Below, piece by piece: positions 1 through 8,670 of a DNA stretch of 64,000 nucleotides (position 1 is the stretch's first letter; every line of letters begins with the position of its first letter). Both the position numbers and the translations under genes were made by a program. Under the pieces are notes generated by a model. That model was given only the letters and a program-made list of their open reading frames with translations, did not search any database and was not told the origin of the DNA. Source of the DNA: Thermoflavifilum aggregans (GTDB lineage Bacteria > Bacteroidota > Bacteroidia > Chitinophagales > Chitinophagaceae); NCBI RefSeq assembly GCF_002797735.1, contig NZ_PGFG01000001.1:1426001-1490000 (forward strand). The letters are read 5' to 3'.

Positions 1-1
1 G

Positions 2-685
2 TCCGGCCTGCGATTTATAGATGTCGGTTCAGGGAGCGGGTTATTCAGCTTGGCAGCCCGGATGTTGGGCGCTCATGTGTATTCTATTGATTATGATCCG
101 TTTTCTGTATCCTGTACCCAATACCTCAGGCAACAATATTACCCTGACGATCCACACTGGCATATCAGCCAGGGTTCCATTCTGGACGATCAGCTGGTCA
201 ATTCCTTAGGCCAATTTGATATTGTGTACTCCTGGGGTGTACTTCATCATACCGGTGATATGTGGAAAGCTTTTTCTTTGGTTGATCATCTGGTTAAACC
301 GGATGGTGGAATTTTGTTTTTATCTATTTACAATGATCAGGGGTGGCGTTCCCGCTTCTGGAAATGGGAAAAACGCAACTATAACAGATATGCGTGGTTT
401 AAATATTTTGCAATCTTGGGTTACTGTTCACTCTTTATCCCCTATCGGTTTCTCAGGGATATTTTATCACTCAGGAATCCTTTTCTATTTTATAAGAATT
501 ATGCCAGAAACAGAGGCATGAGCTGGTTTCATGATCTGAAAGATTGGTTGGGTGGTTACCCTTTTGAGGTTGCTCGTCCGGAGGAGGTTTTTGAGTTTTT
601 TAAGCATAAGAATTATATCCTGCTTAAATTGAAAACCTGTGGTGGAGGATTAGGTTGCAATGAATTTGTTTTTTTAAAACAGTAA
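2..685 (+). CDS. Class I SAM-dependent methyltransferase, 5' end cut by window edge
   Basis: The reading frame is open from base 2 and no start is visible, so the gene begins outside the window. The first translated residues contain a glycine-rich motif I (DVGSGSG) followed by an acidic strand end (SIDYD), the SAM-binding signature of class I methyltransferases. A motif IV-like segment (YSWGVLHHTGD) and a post-II strand (PDGGILFLSIYN) follow, typical of the Methyltransf_11/12/UbiE-like group. The C-terminal half is aromatic and basic. It sits directly upstream of an AsnB-like amidotransferase and glycosyltransferases, so modification of a glycan or lipid-linked sugar is a reasonable inference. 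The substrate cannot be read from the sequence. Confidence 0.8.
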   Translation, partial: SGLRFIDVGSGSGLFSLAARMLGAHVYSIDYDPFSVSCTQYLRQQYYPDDPHWHISQGSILDDQLVNSLGQFDIVYSWGVLHHTGDMWKAFSLVDHLVKPDGGILFLSIYNDQGWRSRFWKWEKRNYNRYAWFKYFAILGYCSLFIPYRFLRDILSLRNPFLFYKNYARNRGMSWFHDLKDWLGGYPFEVARPEEVFEFFKHKNYILLKLKTCGGGLGCNEFVFLKQ

Positions 686-719
686 ATTTATTCATCCATA
701 ATTTTTTTATTTCCTTCTT

Positions 720-2636
720 ATGTGTGGCATTACGGGTTTTATTGATTTTGCTTCCCAATCTGCTGAATCTGAATTGATTCGCATGTCGGGGGCATTGATA
801 CATCGGGGACCCGATGATGAAGGGATTTCGTTGTTTCAGACGCCTTTCTGCCAGGTGGGTCTAGGATTTCGCAGGTTATCCATTCTGGATTTGTCAAAGC
901 GAGGCCACCAGCCCATGAGCCTGGATCATGGACTCACCATTGTTTTTAATGGCGAAATCTACAATTTTCAGGAGATTAAATCTGAATTAAAGGATTTAGG
1001 ATATACCTTTCATTCCGGAACAGATACGGAGGTGATATTGAAGGGTTTTGACCAGTGGGGGACCGATTTATGCCATCGGCTAAATGGTATGTTTGCCTTT
1101 TTTATTTATGATCCGGTGAAGATGAAATGCTATTTATTCAGAGATAGGGCCGGAATAAAACCTGTTTATTATTACTGGCATGAAGGTTTATTTCTTTTTT
1201 CCTCTGAATTAAAATCTTTTCATCAACACAAAAGGTTTCAGAAGAAAATTTCCATATCGGCTATCAGGCTATATTTAAAGTATGGTTATGTACCCACACC
1301 CTACAGTATTTTTGAATACACCTATAAGCTGGAACCTGGTCATTATCTGGAAATAGATTTATCATCTCGTATCATCCAAAAACATAGTTACTGGAACGTG
1401 TTTGATTGTTATGCCAAACCGAGGCTACAGATTTCTGAACAGGAGGCTATTGCACATACCCGGGACTTGCTAAGCTCATCCTGTGCATATCGTATGATTG
1501 CCGATGTACCAGTAGGTGTTTTTTTAAGTGGAGGATATGACAGCACGGCTGTGACAGCCTTATTACAGCATAATCGTACGGAAAAAATTAAAACATTTAC
1601 TATTGGTTTTTATGAGCAACCCTACAATGAGGCTCATTTTGCCAAACAGGTTGCATCGTATCTGGGCACGGATCATACGGAATATTATTGCACCATATCA
1701 GATGCTGCCAAAGTGATTCCTCTTTTGCCTCAGATTTATGATGAACCGTTTGGTGATAGTTCTGCCATTCCTACCTATCTGGTCAGCAGCCTGGTCAGGC
1801 AACAGGTAAAGGTTGCTCTTTCTGCTGATGCAGGCGATGAGGTTTTTGCCGGATATCGTCGATATGAAGCCGCTATCCGGTTTAACCAGATTTTCAGCCG
1901 GATTCCCAAATTTTTCCGCAGGCTCAGTTATCATATAATGGATCAGATTCCTGTGGAGCATTTTTCTATGTTGCATAAAATTTATCATTTTCAGAATCGT
2001 TACAACAAGTTGAAGTCCTGGCTTGTGGCTGATACTCCTTCGAGCATGCTTGATATTCTGGTGTCCCGTTTTTCTGAGGATGAAATCAACCAGCTGGTAT
2101 TGCCTGATGGTGCGAATCATATAGCCTATTCATTATGTTCATTTCAGGATATTTTGAATAACCCTCATTTCGATTTGTTATCCTCATTTCTTTCGCTGGA
2201 TTATCGAACCTATCTGCTGGATGATATACTCACCAAAGTGGATCGGGCTACCATGACAGTTTCACTGGAGGGTAGGGAGCCCTTGCTGGATTACCGGCTA
2301 ATTGAGTTTGTGGCTCAGCTTCCCGAGCATTTTAAATTCAGAAATGGGGAGAAGAAATGGCTGCTGAAACAGATTGTGCATCAGCTTGTTCCCCGGCATC
2401 TGGTAGATCGTCCGAAAATGGGATTTGGCATACCCGTGGAAAACTGGCTCAGGAATGACCTGAAGCAGTATGTGGATTATTATTTTTCACATGGAGCATT
2501 GGTTTCCCAGGGAATTTTTCATGAAACAGCTATCCGTAAACTTCTGGATCGCTATTATTCCGGATATGAAACGGATGGACATAAAATCTGGTTTTTATTA
2601 ATTTTTCAGATGTGGTATGAAAAATGGGGTTCATAA
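720..2636 (+). CDS. asnB: Asparagine synthase (glutamine-hydrolysing) family amidotransferase
   Basis: The 638-residue protein starts MCGITG, so Cys2 is the N-terminal nucleophile of the Ntn-type glutaminase domain (about residues 2-200, with RGPDDEG and NGEIYNF motifs). The synthetase domain follows, with the ATP-pyrophosphatase P-loop SGGYDS near residue 270 and a late LEGREPLLD motif. AsnB family enzymes transfer glutamine-derived ammonia to an adenylated carboxylate. The length is normal for the family. Copies inside surface-polysaccharide clusters often amidate uronic acid sugars. The following glycosyltransferase starts inside its last 20 bases, so the genes are translationally coupled and a glycan role is more likely than free asparagine synthesis. 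The specificity is inference. Confidence 0.88.
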   Translation: MCGITGFIDFASQSAESELIRMSGALIHRGPDDEGISLFQTPFCQVGLGFRRLSILDLSKRGHQPMSLDHGLTIVFNGEIYNFQEIKSELKDLGYTFHSGTDTEVILKGFDQWGTDLCHRLNGMFAFFIYDPVKMKCYLFRDRAGIKPVYYYWHEGLFLFSSELKSFHQHKRFQKKISISAIRLYLKYGYVPTPYSIFEYTYKLEPGHYLEIDLSSRIIQKHSYWNVFDCYAKPRLQISEQEAIAHTRDLLSSSCAYRMIADVPVGVFLSGGYDSTAVTALLQHNRTEKIKTFTIGFYEQPYNEAHFAKQVASYLGTDHTEYYCTISDAAKVIPLLPQIYDEPFGDSSAIPTYLVSSLVRQQVKVALSADAGDEVFAGYRRYEAAIRFNQIFSRIPKFFRRLSYHIMDQIPVEHFSMLHKIYHFQNRYNKLKSWLVADTPSSMLDILVSRFSEDEINQLVLPDGANHIAYSLCSFQDILNNPHFDLLSSFLSLDYRTYLLDDILTKVDRATMTVSLEGREPLLDYRLIEFVAQLPEHFKFRNGEKKWLLKQIVHQLVPRHLVDRPKMGFGIPVENWLRNDLKQYVDYYFSHGALVSQGIFHETAIRKLLDRYYSGYETDGHKIWFLLIFQMWYEKWGS

Positions 2637-3735
2637 AAAGAAGGTGGCTTTTATATTGCCCAGCCTGGGCGCCGGCGGTGCTGAACGTGTAATATTGAAT
2701 ATACTGAAATACTGGGATCGGGAATCCTCAACACCCGTCCTGATTGTATTGGATAAAAGAGGAAAGCTGGCAGATCAGGTTCCAGATGATATTGAGATAA
2801 TTGAACTGGGTTGTAAAAAAGTAAGACGTTCTTTGTGGAAACTTGTATTTGTGCTCAGAAGAATAAGACCTGATAGTGTGCTGGTTACCCTGAATCATTT
2901 GATTGCTGTTTTTCCCATCATCAGGTATTTTATACCCAGAAGTATTCGAATTTATGCCAGAATGTCTATTGTGCCGGAACACGTAAAGAATATTGAAAAT
3001 CATTATTCAAAAATATCTTTATTACTTAAGTTATTTCTGCCGGCATATGATGGCTTAGTCTGTCAGTCGTATTTCATGAAGAATGCATTGATTTCCCAAT
3101 TCAATATTGATTCGAAGAAGGTTTACGTAATTTATAATCCCATAGATAGCTCAAGAATTTTACCTTATCTGCATCTGGCTTGTTCAACAAACTATAAAAA
3201 ATCATCCTCATTTGATATTCTGGCTATTGGCAGGCTCTCTTCCCAGAAAAGATTTGATAGATTGATCGAGGCTATGCGCATGTTAACTGATTTGCCAGTT
3301 CGTTTATTCATTTGTGGTGAAGGCCCGCTGGAAGAATGGCTAAAGGAATATGCTTCCCAATTAGGTGTTGATCATATTGTTCATTTTTTAGGGCATCAAT
3401 CTAACGTATACGAACTCATGATCCGGTCGGATATTCTTGTGCTGACATCTGAATTTGAAGGAATCCCCAATGTAGCTCTGGAGGCGAATGCATGTGGGCT
3501 GCCGGTAATCAGTTTTCTTTTCCCGGGTGGAATCGATGAAATAATTAAGGATGGGTTGAATGGATATCTGATTCGGGATTGTCAGGTGGAGTCATTGGTG
3601 GAAGTGATCCGGAAGATAGTGCATGATTATCCTTTTGAAAGAAAGAAAATATCTGATATTACGCTGCAGCAATATGGTGCAGCACATATCGTTCCCAGGA
3701 TTCAACATCTCTTGCTGTCTAACTCTCCTAATTAA
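2617..3735 (+). CDS. Glycosyltransferase family 4 protein
   Basis: The 372-residue GT-B protein has an N-terminal GAGGAER loop typical of GT4 enzymes. Its C-terminal nucleotide-sugar domain contains IGRLSSQKRFDRLIEA, a CGEGP turn and an EFEGIPNVALEA element matching the E-x7-E motif of retaining GT4 transferases. It should move a sugar from a nucleotide donor to a lipid-linked or nascent surface glycan at the cytoplasmic face of the inner membrane. It overlaps asnB by 20 bases and its stop overlaps the start of the next gene by one base, so the three genes form one tight operon. Donor and acceptor are unknown. Confidence 0.88.
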   Translation: MKNGVHKKKVAFILPSLGAGGAERVILNILKYWDRESSTPVLIVLDKRGKLADQVPDDIEIIELGCKKVRRSLWKLVFVLRRIRPDSVLVTLNHLIAVFPIIRYFIPRSIRIYARMSIVPEHVKNIENHYSKISLLLKLFLPAYDGLVCQSYFMKNALISQFNIDSKKVYVIYNPIDSSRILPYLHLACSTNYKKSSSFDILAIGRLSSQKRFDRLIEAMRMLTDLPVRLFICGEGPLEEWLKEYASQLGVDHIVHFLGHQSNVYELMIRSDILVLTSEFEGIPNVALEANACGLPVISFLFPGGIDEIIKDGLNGYLIRDCQVESLVEVIRKIVHDYPFERKKISDITLQQYGAAHIVPRIQHLLLSNSPN

Positions 3736-4937
3736 TGCCGGCTTTTTCTGCAGATTCGTTATTACTTCCTTCATTTGTTATTTTTATCATCGGAACATGG
3801 ATTACCTTCCGGGTTACTCATTCAATAGAGGCATCCTTTGTTGTTTCTTTTATTAAGACACTTGTATTTTTCATCTATTTTCATTTTGTATTTGACGGAT
3901 ATTTCACTTTTCTCGATGACTGGGTATATCTTGAATCTGCTAAATATATTAAACTTCAGGGCTATAACCTTTTCTCATTTTTATATCAAAATCATTTCAA
4001 TTGGGTGTTGATTGCTGCATCCATAGCTGGTGATCAGCATTTTTTATATAATTTATTTAATCTTTTTAGTTTTGATTTATTCGGCATTCATTATTTTTCC
4101 CCTGTAGCTCTAAATGTGATCCTCACTTTTTTTACTAGTTATTTTGCATACCGGATTGTTCGCTTACTGGGATTTCAACAAAAGTTATCGATTTTGTTTT
4201 ATTTGTTTTTTGTATTGCATTGGGATACCATTTTGTGGAGCAGCATTTTGAACCTGAAGGACATCCTGGTGCAGTTCCTCACAGTGGGCGCCTTTTATCA
4301 GATTTTATTGATAGAAAAAGGTAAAAAACGTTGGATACATATTATTTACCTGGCAGCTATTCTCATCCTTTTTTTGGCTATACGCTTTTATTTGCCTTTT
4401 TTTCTGGGTTTCAGTTATTTCCTGTATCGGTTCATTCTTTTTCTTACCCGGATCAAAAATCCTTCGGTTTCATTGCTTATTGTTTTTTCTGGTTTGTTTT
4501 CTTTTATCTTGTTGTTCATCCTGTTTATCTGGCTCTATGGAGGGGATGCCATATTGCATGTTTATTTATCTGATTTCGAAAATCCTTTTATTGGCATCCT
4601 GCGCTATTTGTTTATGCCAATACCCTTTCATGCTTCTGAGCATTATGAATATCTGAATCTTGCCTCTCCTCTTGATTATTTGTTGATACCGTTTTTCTTT
4701 TATGGGATGTATCATGCGGTACGTTCCGGGCAAAAGTTTTTTATTTTACTGGTTATTTACTTCCTGTTGCTTACTTTGTTTTATGGTACTTATCTGGAAT
4801 TGCAGGGCGTACGCCAGAAAGTGCAAATTACTTTTATATTTGCTATATTTGAATATATTGGCCTGTTGAAATTGCTTTTTCGGCTCCCGGATATTAAAAT
4901 ATTCAACAATTTTAGAAAGCCAAAAGTTATTGTATAA
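3735..4937 (+). CDS. Polytopic membrane protein, possible GT-C-type glycosyltransferase or polymerase
   Basis: The 400-residue protein is very hydrophobic with roughly ten predicted membrane spans and very T-rich codon use. After the second span a loop carries FLDDWVYLESA. A paired acidic motif in the first external loop is typical of GT-C enzymes that use polyprenyl-phosphate sugars. A later WSSILNLKD segment precedes further helices. ATG overlaps the stop of the upstream GT4 gene (TAATG). It could be a GT-C transferase, a Wzy-like polymerase or an EpsG-like protein, and the sequence alone does not decide. Its 3' end overlaps the convergent beta-helix gene by 11 bases. Confidence 0.6.
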   Translation: MPAFSADSLLLPSFVIFIIGTWITFRVTHSIEASFVVSFIKTLVFFIYFHFVFDGYFTFLDDWVYLESAKYIKLQGYNLFSFLYQNHFNWVLIAASIAGDQHFLYNLFNLFSFDLFGIHYFSPVALNVILTFFTSYFAYRIVRLLGFQQKLSILFYLFFVLHWDTILWSSILNLKDILVQFLTVGAFYQILLIEKGKKRWIHIIYLAAILILFLAIRFYLPFFLGFSYFLYRFILFLTRIKNPSVSLLIVFSGLFSFILLFILFIWLYGGDAILHVYLSDFENPFIGILRYLFMPIPFHASEHYEYLNLASPLDYLLIPFFFYGMYHAVRSGQKFFILLVIYFLLLTLFYGTYLELQGVRQKVQITFIFAIFEYIGLLKLLFRLPDIKIFNNFRKPKVIV

Positions 4938-6066
4938 TTTGAATTTTGGAAGTATTTAATATTTGTTGATTGAGCACCTGCAGGTAAGGAATCGTAATAT
5001 CCTGGTTTTGTTTCACGATTTTTAAATGACTCATGACATATTTAGGTCCTGAATTGTTTGTCAGGTATTCCTTATACCATATCGGTTCGTTTTTATTGTT
5101 TATGAATGTTGCTGAGTCGACAATGATTTTACCACTTATAGGATTTTCGTTTTCCTCATTGTTATTTATTTTTACAATCATGAGCCCATAATTTGAACCT
5201 GAGTCTTTTATATTTTCCAGAGATATATTTACATCATTTAAGTATTTCATTTTACTAAAGCCATTTAAACTAATTATGATACCCCCATAGTTATCTTTTG
5301 TATAAACATGGCTTACCAGAATATGATTGATTACATTTCTTGGTGTGTTAGGTTCAATATCAATTCCCCCTTTTGGCCAGGTACCTGTATTTTTGGATAT
5401 CATAGTGCTATCAATGGTTAAGCTATCTGCGCCGATCACGGATATGCCATTTCTTCTGTTGTTTGCGATGACACCACCTGATATGTAAACATTTTTGGAA
5501 TAGGGAATATTCGCATCGCCAATATAGATTCCATCGCCCCAGCAATTTTCAATTCTCGGGTGGTAAACCCATACATCTGTAGCACCTAGTATGGAGATGC
5601 CCATTCCCCATTCTCCACCCTGGCCCAGGTGCTGATTCTTGTCGCCCGATATGGTGGGGTTGAATATTTCCACATGGTTTACATTGTGCACCCGAAGGAT
5701 TTCATAATTTGTTTTATTACTGGGCATTAGTTGGATCATACTTCCGGGAGGAAAATATATTTCCTGGTTGTCGTATATGGTCAGTCCCTGATCATTGATC
5801 AATACCGGGAAGGGTGGAAAGATCACCAGGCGATGCTGATTAAGTGCCTGTTGAATAGCCGCGGTATAATCTACGGTTCCGTCTCTCACATAGTTGTTGG
5901 GCAATGCCGACACGATGGGATATCCGTTTTTCTGTACATACGCGATTTCATCGGATACCTGGCGGGCAGGTGATTTCGCCGTGGATACCGAGCCGGGATG
6001 CTGGGCATAGCCCGTTGCGGTGATCAGAAATAAAACCCCTGCAAGGAATGTGATTTTGCTTTTCAT
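4927..6066 (-). CDS. Secreted right-handed parallel beta-helix protein (pectate-lyase-3-like)
   Basis: The 379-residue protein begins with a signal peptide (hydrophobic core, cleavage near TGYAQ). A DYTAAIQQALNQ segment typical of the N-terminal cap of pectate-lyase-3/GH28-like helices follows. The middle, about residues 100-330, consists of short repeating strands with turns such as NGISVIGAD, GDGIYIGDA and GGIDIEPN, as in right-handed beta-helix rungs. Such proteins bind, cleave or epimerise acidic polysaccharides outside the cytoplasm. It is the only minus-strand gene in the glycan cluster and is divergent from the next GT gene. No catalytic residues can be assigned with confidence, so the activity is open. 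Confidence 0.78.
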   Translation of the reverse strand: MKSKITFLAGVLFLITATGYAQHPGSVSTAKSPARQVSDEIAYVQKNGYPIVSALPNNYVRDGTVDYTAAIQQALNQHRLVIFPPFPVLINDQGLTIYDNQEIYFPPGSMIQLMPSNKTNYEILRVHNVNHVEIFNPTISGDKNQHLGQGGEWGMGISILGATDVWVYHPRIENCWGDGIYIGDANIPYSKNVYISGGVIANNRRNGISVIGADSLTIDSTMISKNTGTWPKGGIDIEPNTPRNVINHILVSHVYTKDNYGGIIISLNGFSKMKYLNDVNISLENIKDSGSNYGLMIVKINNNEENENPISGKIIVDSATFINNKNEPIWYKEYLTNNSGPKYVMSHLKIVKQNQDITIPYLQVLNQQILNTSKIQIIQ

Positions 6067-6127
6067 TTTTTGAATAGAAACATATCCCCCAAACTAAGGT
6101 ATAAAAAATGATGATTTTTTTAAGATT

Positions 6128-6141
6128 TTGATAATTATCAA
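6128..6141. promoter_or_regulatory. Perfect TTGAT-N4-ATCAA palindrome in a divergent intergenic region
   Basis: The 172-bp gap between the beta-helix gene (minus) and a GT4 gene (plus) contains a 14-bp perfect palindrome, TTGATAATTATCAA. This equals the textbook FNR/FixK box. A second, imperfect inverted repeat (GATCA ... TGATC) lies at about 6179-6197. Unlike the boxes before the oxidase and SQR genes, this box is single. The surrounding sequence is AT-rich, so chance occurrence is possible. Confidence 0.3.
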
Positions 6142-6238
6142 TTTATTAACTTCCCATTAAACCTTATCCTTTTGGATAGATCAAAACCTGTTGATCAGGA
6201 GACATTTTTCTATTTGTTTGTTATATTAAAATTAGGTC

Positions 6239-7441
6239 ATGAGTCTGTATTTTTTAATCAATTCTTTAAATGGCGGAGGGGCTGAGCGTGTGGCAGTGAA
6301 TCTTTCCGAGTCATTTTCACCGGAACGGCTTATTTTACTGGAACGTGATAAGGCATATGAAATTCCTGCTGATAAGATTTATTTTCTTTCTTCTCATCGT
6401 AATTCCACTTCGCCGCTATGGAAGTCTTTATCCATTCCTTATTACGCACATCATTTGAAATCCCTGGTCAGGAACGATGACACGGTTCTCTCGTTTATAG
6501 AGCGGGCCAATTATGTGAACATCCTGAGCTCATTTTTTACCCGCCACAGAAGCATTATTTCTGTTCGTACTTCGCAACTTTCATCCAGGAAAAAGCATCA
6601 TCCCTATCATACGCTTAACAAAATGATATATCCGAAATCTTCCCTTGTAGTTGCAGTTTCCAGATATATTGCCTACGAATTAAACACGTATTACCAGGTT
6701 CCTTCGGAACGAATAAAGGTCATTTACAATTATATTTCTTTGAATCGTTTGTCGGCCCTGGCCCAAGAGCCCGTTGGCGATTATGATTCGATATTTCAGC
6801 ATCCAGCTATTGTACTTTCCGGACGACTCATCCGGATTAAAGGTTTTGATTTGTTTCTGAAGATTTTTTCTGTTCTTAAACAACAATTGCCTCAGTTGAA
6901 ACTGGTGATTTTGGGAAATGGGGAGTTGAAAAATGATTTAATTGATTTAGCGGTATCCTTACATTTAAGGACTTTTGTTTGGGATCATCATTCGGTTGAT
7001 GATGGCTTTGATGTATATTTTCTGGGATTTCAGGCCAATCCGTTTAAATTTATCTCCCGATCCAGGTTGTTTGTTCTTCCTTCCTTGCTGGAAGGCTTTC
7101 CGAATGCCGTTGTAGAAGCCATGGCCTGTGGTGTGCCTGTGGTGGCTGCAGATTGTTTTTCCGGCCCGCGGGAAATTCTTGCTCCTGATTCAGATTTTCT
7201 TTTTCAGACACAGGTGCCTGAATTTGCCGAATATGGAGTACTTTTGCCGGTATTGGGCAATAACAGAGAAAATGGATCCGATTTGTACCAACAGCATGCC
7301 GGTTTCTGGGTGGATGTCATTTCTGAAATGCTCACCAATTCGGATCTTTTTTCGCATTACGTGCATCAATCCCGGCAACGGGCGCAACAACTGGATGCCT
7401 CCCAGATTTTGCCTATGTGGAAGCAGGTTTTGCAATCCTGA
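6239..7441 (+). CDS. Glycosyltransferase family 4 protein
   Basis: The 400-residue GT-B protein opens with NSLNGGGAERVAVNLSE, the N-terminal acceptor-domain loop of GT4 enzymes. The donor domain shows SGRLIRIKGFDLFLKIF, ILGNGELK and LLEGFPNAVVEAMACGVPVV, which carries the E-x7-E pair. It probably acts at the cytoplasmic membrane on a lipid-linked oligosaccharide. It is the first gene of a plus-strand pair with the next glycosyltransferase (28-bp gap) and is divergent from the beta-helix gene. The specific sugar cannot be determined. Confidence 0.88.
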   Translation: MSLYFLINSLNGGGAERVAVNLSESFSPERLILLERDKAYEIPADKIYFLSSHRNSTSPLWKSLSIPYYAHHLKSLVRNDDTVLSFIERANYVNILSSFFTRHRSIISVRTSQLSSRKKHHPYHTLNKMIYPKSSLVVAVSRYIAYELNTYYQVPSERIKVIYNYISLNRLSALAQEPVGDYDSIFQHPAIVLSGRLIRIKGFDLFLKIFSVLKQQLPQLKLVILGNGELKNDLIDLAVSLHLRTFVWDHHSVDDGFDVYFLGFQANPFKFISRSRLFVLPSLLEGFPNAVVEAMACGVPVVAADCFSGPREILAPDSDFLFQTQVPEFAEYGVLLPVLGNNRENGSDLYQQHAGFWVDVISEMLTNSDLFSHYVHQSRQRAQQLDASQILPMWKQVLQS

Positions 7442-7469
7442 ATTTTCTGAATAAATCATCAGCGGATTC

Positions 7470-8600
7470 ATGGATATTCTTTTTGTTACCAATGTAGATA
7501 GTTATTTTCTTTCGAAGATCAGCTTGGCTCAAGCATTTCAGCAAGCCGGCCATCGGATCATTGTTTTGTGTAAACATACCCGATATCAGGACCAGATCCG
7601 GCAGCATGGATTTGAATTCATACATTTCCCATTTTCCAGACGCAGCCTGAATCCCTTTCGGTTGTTATATGAAGCTTTTTCGGTTTCCCGGATTTATAGA
7701 CGCGTATCTCCGGATGTGGTGATACTCATCACTCCGAGAATCGGATTGGTAGGATCTTTTGCCCATGTTTTTTATTCGCGTACCCGCGTTTTTCAGATCA
7801 TTACCGGACTTGGATTTCTGTTTACTTCCTCACGCGTTTCTTTTCTTTCCAGAATGGTGTTAGTTTATTATAAATTTTTATCCCGCTTCAGGAGGCTTTT
7901 TTTTATTTTTCAGAATCATGATGATGCGGATCTGTTTTTCAGATATCAGATTTGTTCGGAAGCTACGGGCATCACAGTAAAAGGTTCAGGAGTGGATTTA
8001 AAAAAATTTGCTTATTCAGATCCTGTATGTTATCAGCATCAGGTTATATTTTTACTGGCTTCCCGGTTGTTGTACGATAAAGGAGTGATGGAATATATTC
8101 AGGCAGCGAAGTTGCTCTACCCGGAAGTCGGTAATAAGGCAAAATTTCTGATAGCCGGATCTGTTGATCATGAGAATCCCATGCGTATTCCGGAACAGGA
8201 ACTAATTGATTCTCTTATTCCCGGATATATTGAATGGATAGGTTATCAAAACGATATGGTTCGCTTGCTGCAATCCGTCCATGTGGTTGTTTTGCCTTCT
8301 TATCGCGAAGGTTTACCGAGGATACTGGCTGAAGCTGCTGCTGTGGGGAGACCTGTTATTACTTGCAATTCTGTGGGATGCAGGGAATGTGTGATGGATG
8401 GCTATAATGGCTTTTTGGTAGAGGTGAAAGATATACAAGGTTTGTCGGAAGCCATGAAAAAATTTATCTCTGATCCCTCTCTGATTGCCACGATGGGATA
8501 TCATTCCAGGCTATTTGCAGAAAAAGAACATGATATGCACAGAAATAATCAGCAGATGGTTGATTTTGTCAACCAAATATGTTCTTCCACATGTCTATAG
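7470..8600 (+). CDS. Glycosyltransferase family 4 protein (PglA/CapM-like)
   Basis: The 376-residue GT-B protein starts with a short strand (DILFVTNVDSYF) and a helix with QAGHRIIVL, as in PglA/CapM/WbpH-type transferases. Its donor domain has LLYDKGVMEYIQAAKLL and SYREGLPRILAEAAAVGRPVI (E-x7-E motif), then the GFLVEVKD turn seen in this subfamily. In related clusters these enzymes add a HexNAc or deoxysugar to an undecaprenyl-diphosphate sugar. It follows the preceding GT4 gene by 28 bp. A nucleotide-sugar dehydrogenase 4.3 kb downstream could supply a uronic acid donor to the same glycan, but that link is inference. Confidence 0.85.
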   Translation: MDILFVTNVDSYFLSKISLAQAFQQAGHRIIVLCKHTRYQDQIRQHGFEFIHFPFSRRSLNPFRLLYEAFSVSRIYRRVSPDVVILITPRIGLVGSFAHVFYSRTRVFQIITGLGFLFTSSRVSFLSRMVLVYYKFLSRFRRLFFIFQNHDDADLFFRYQICSEATGITVKGSGVDLKKFAYSDPVCYQHQVIFLLASRLLYDKGVMEYIQAAKLLYPEVGNKAKFLIAGSVDHENPMRIPEQELIDSLIPGYIEWIGYQNDMVRLLQSVHVVVLPSYREGLPRILAEAAAVGRPVITCNSVGCRECVMDGYNGFLVEVKDIQGLSEAMKKFISDPSLIATMGYHSRLFAEKEHDMHRNNQQMVDFVNQICSSTCL

Positions 8601-8670
8601 GTAAATAGCATTTCATTGCAACCTTCCCTCTCTGCCCGCCAAATCCTAACTTTGTGGCCTAAAGAGCCGC

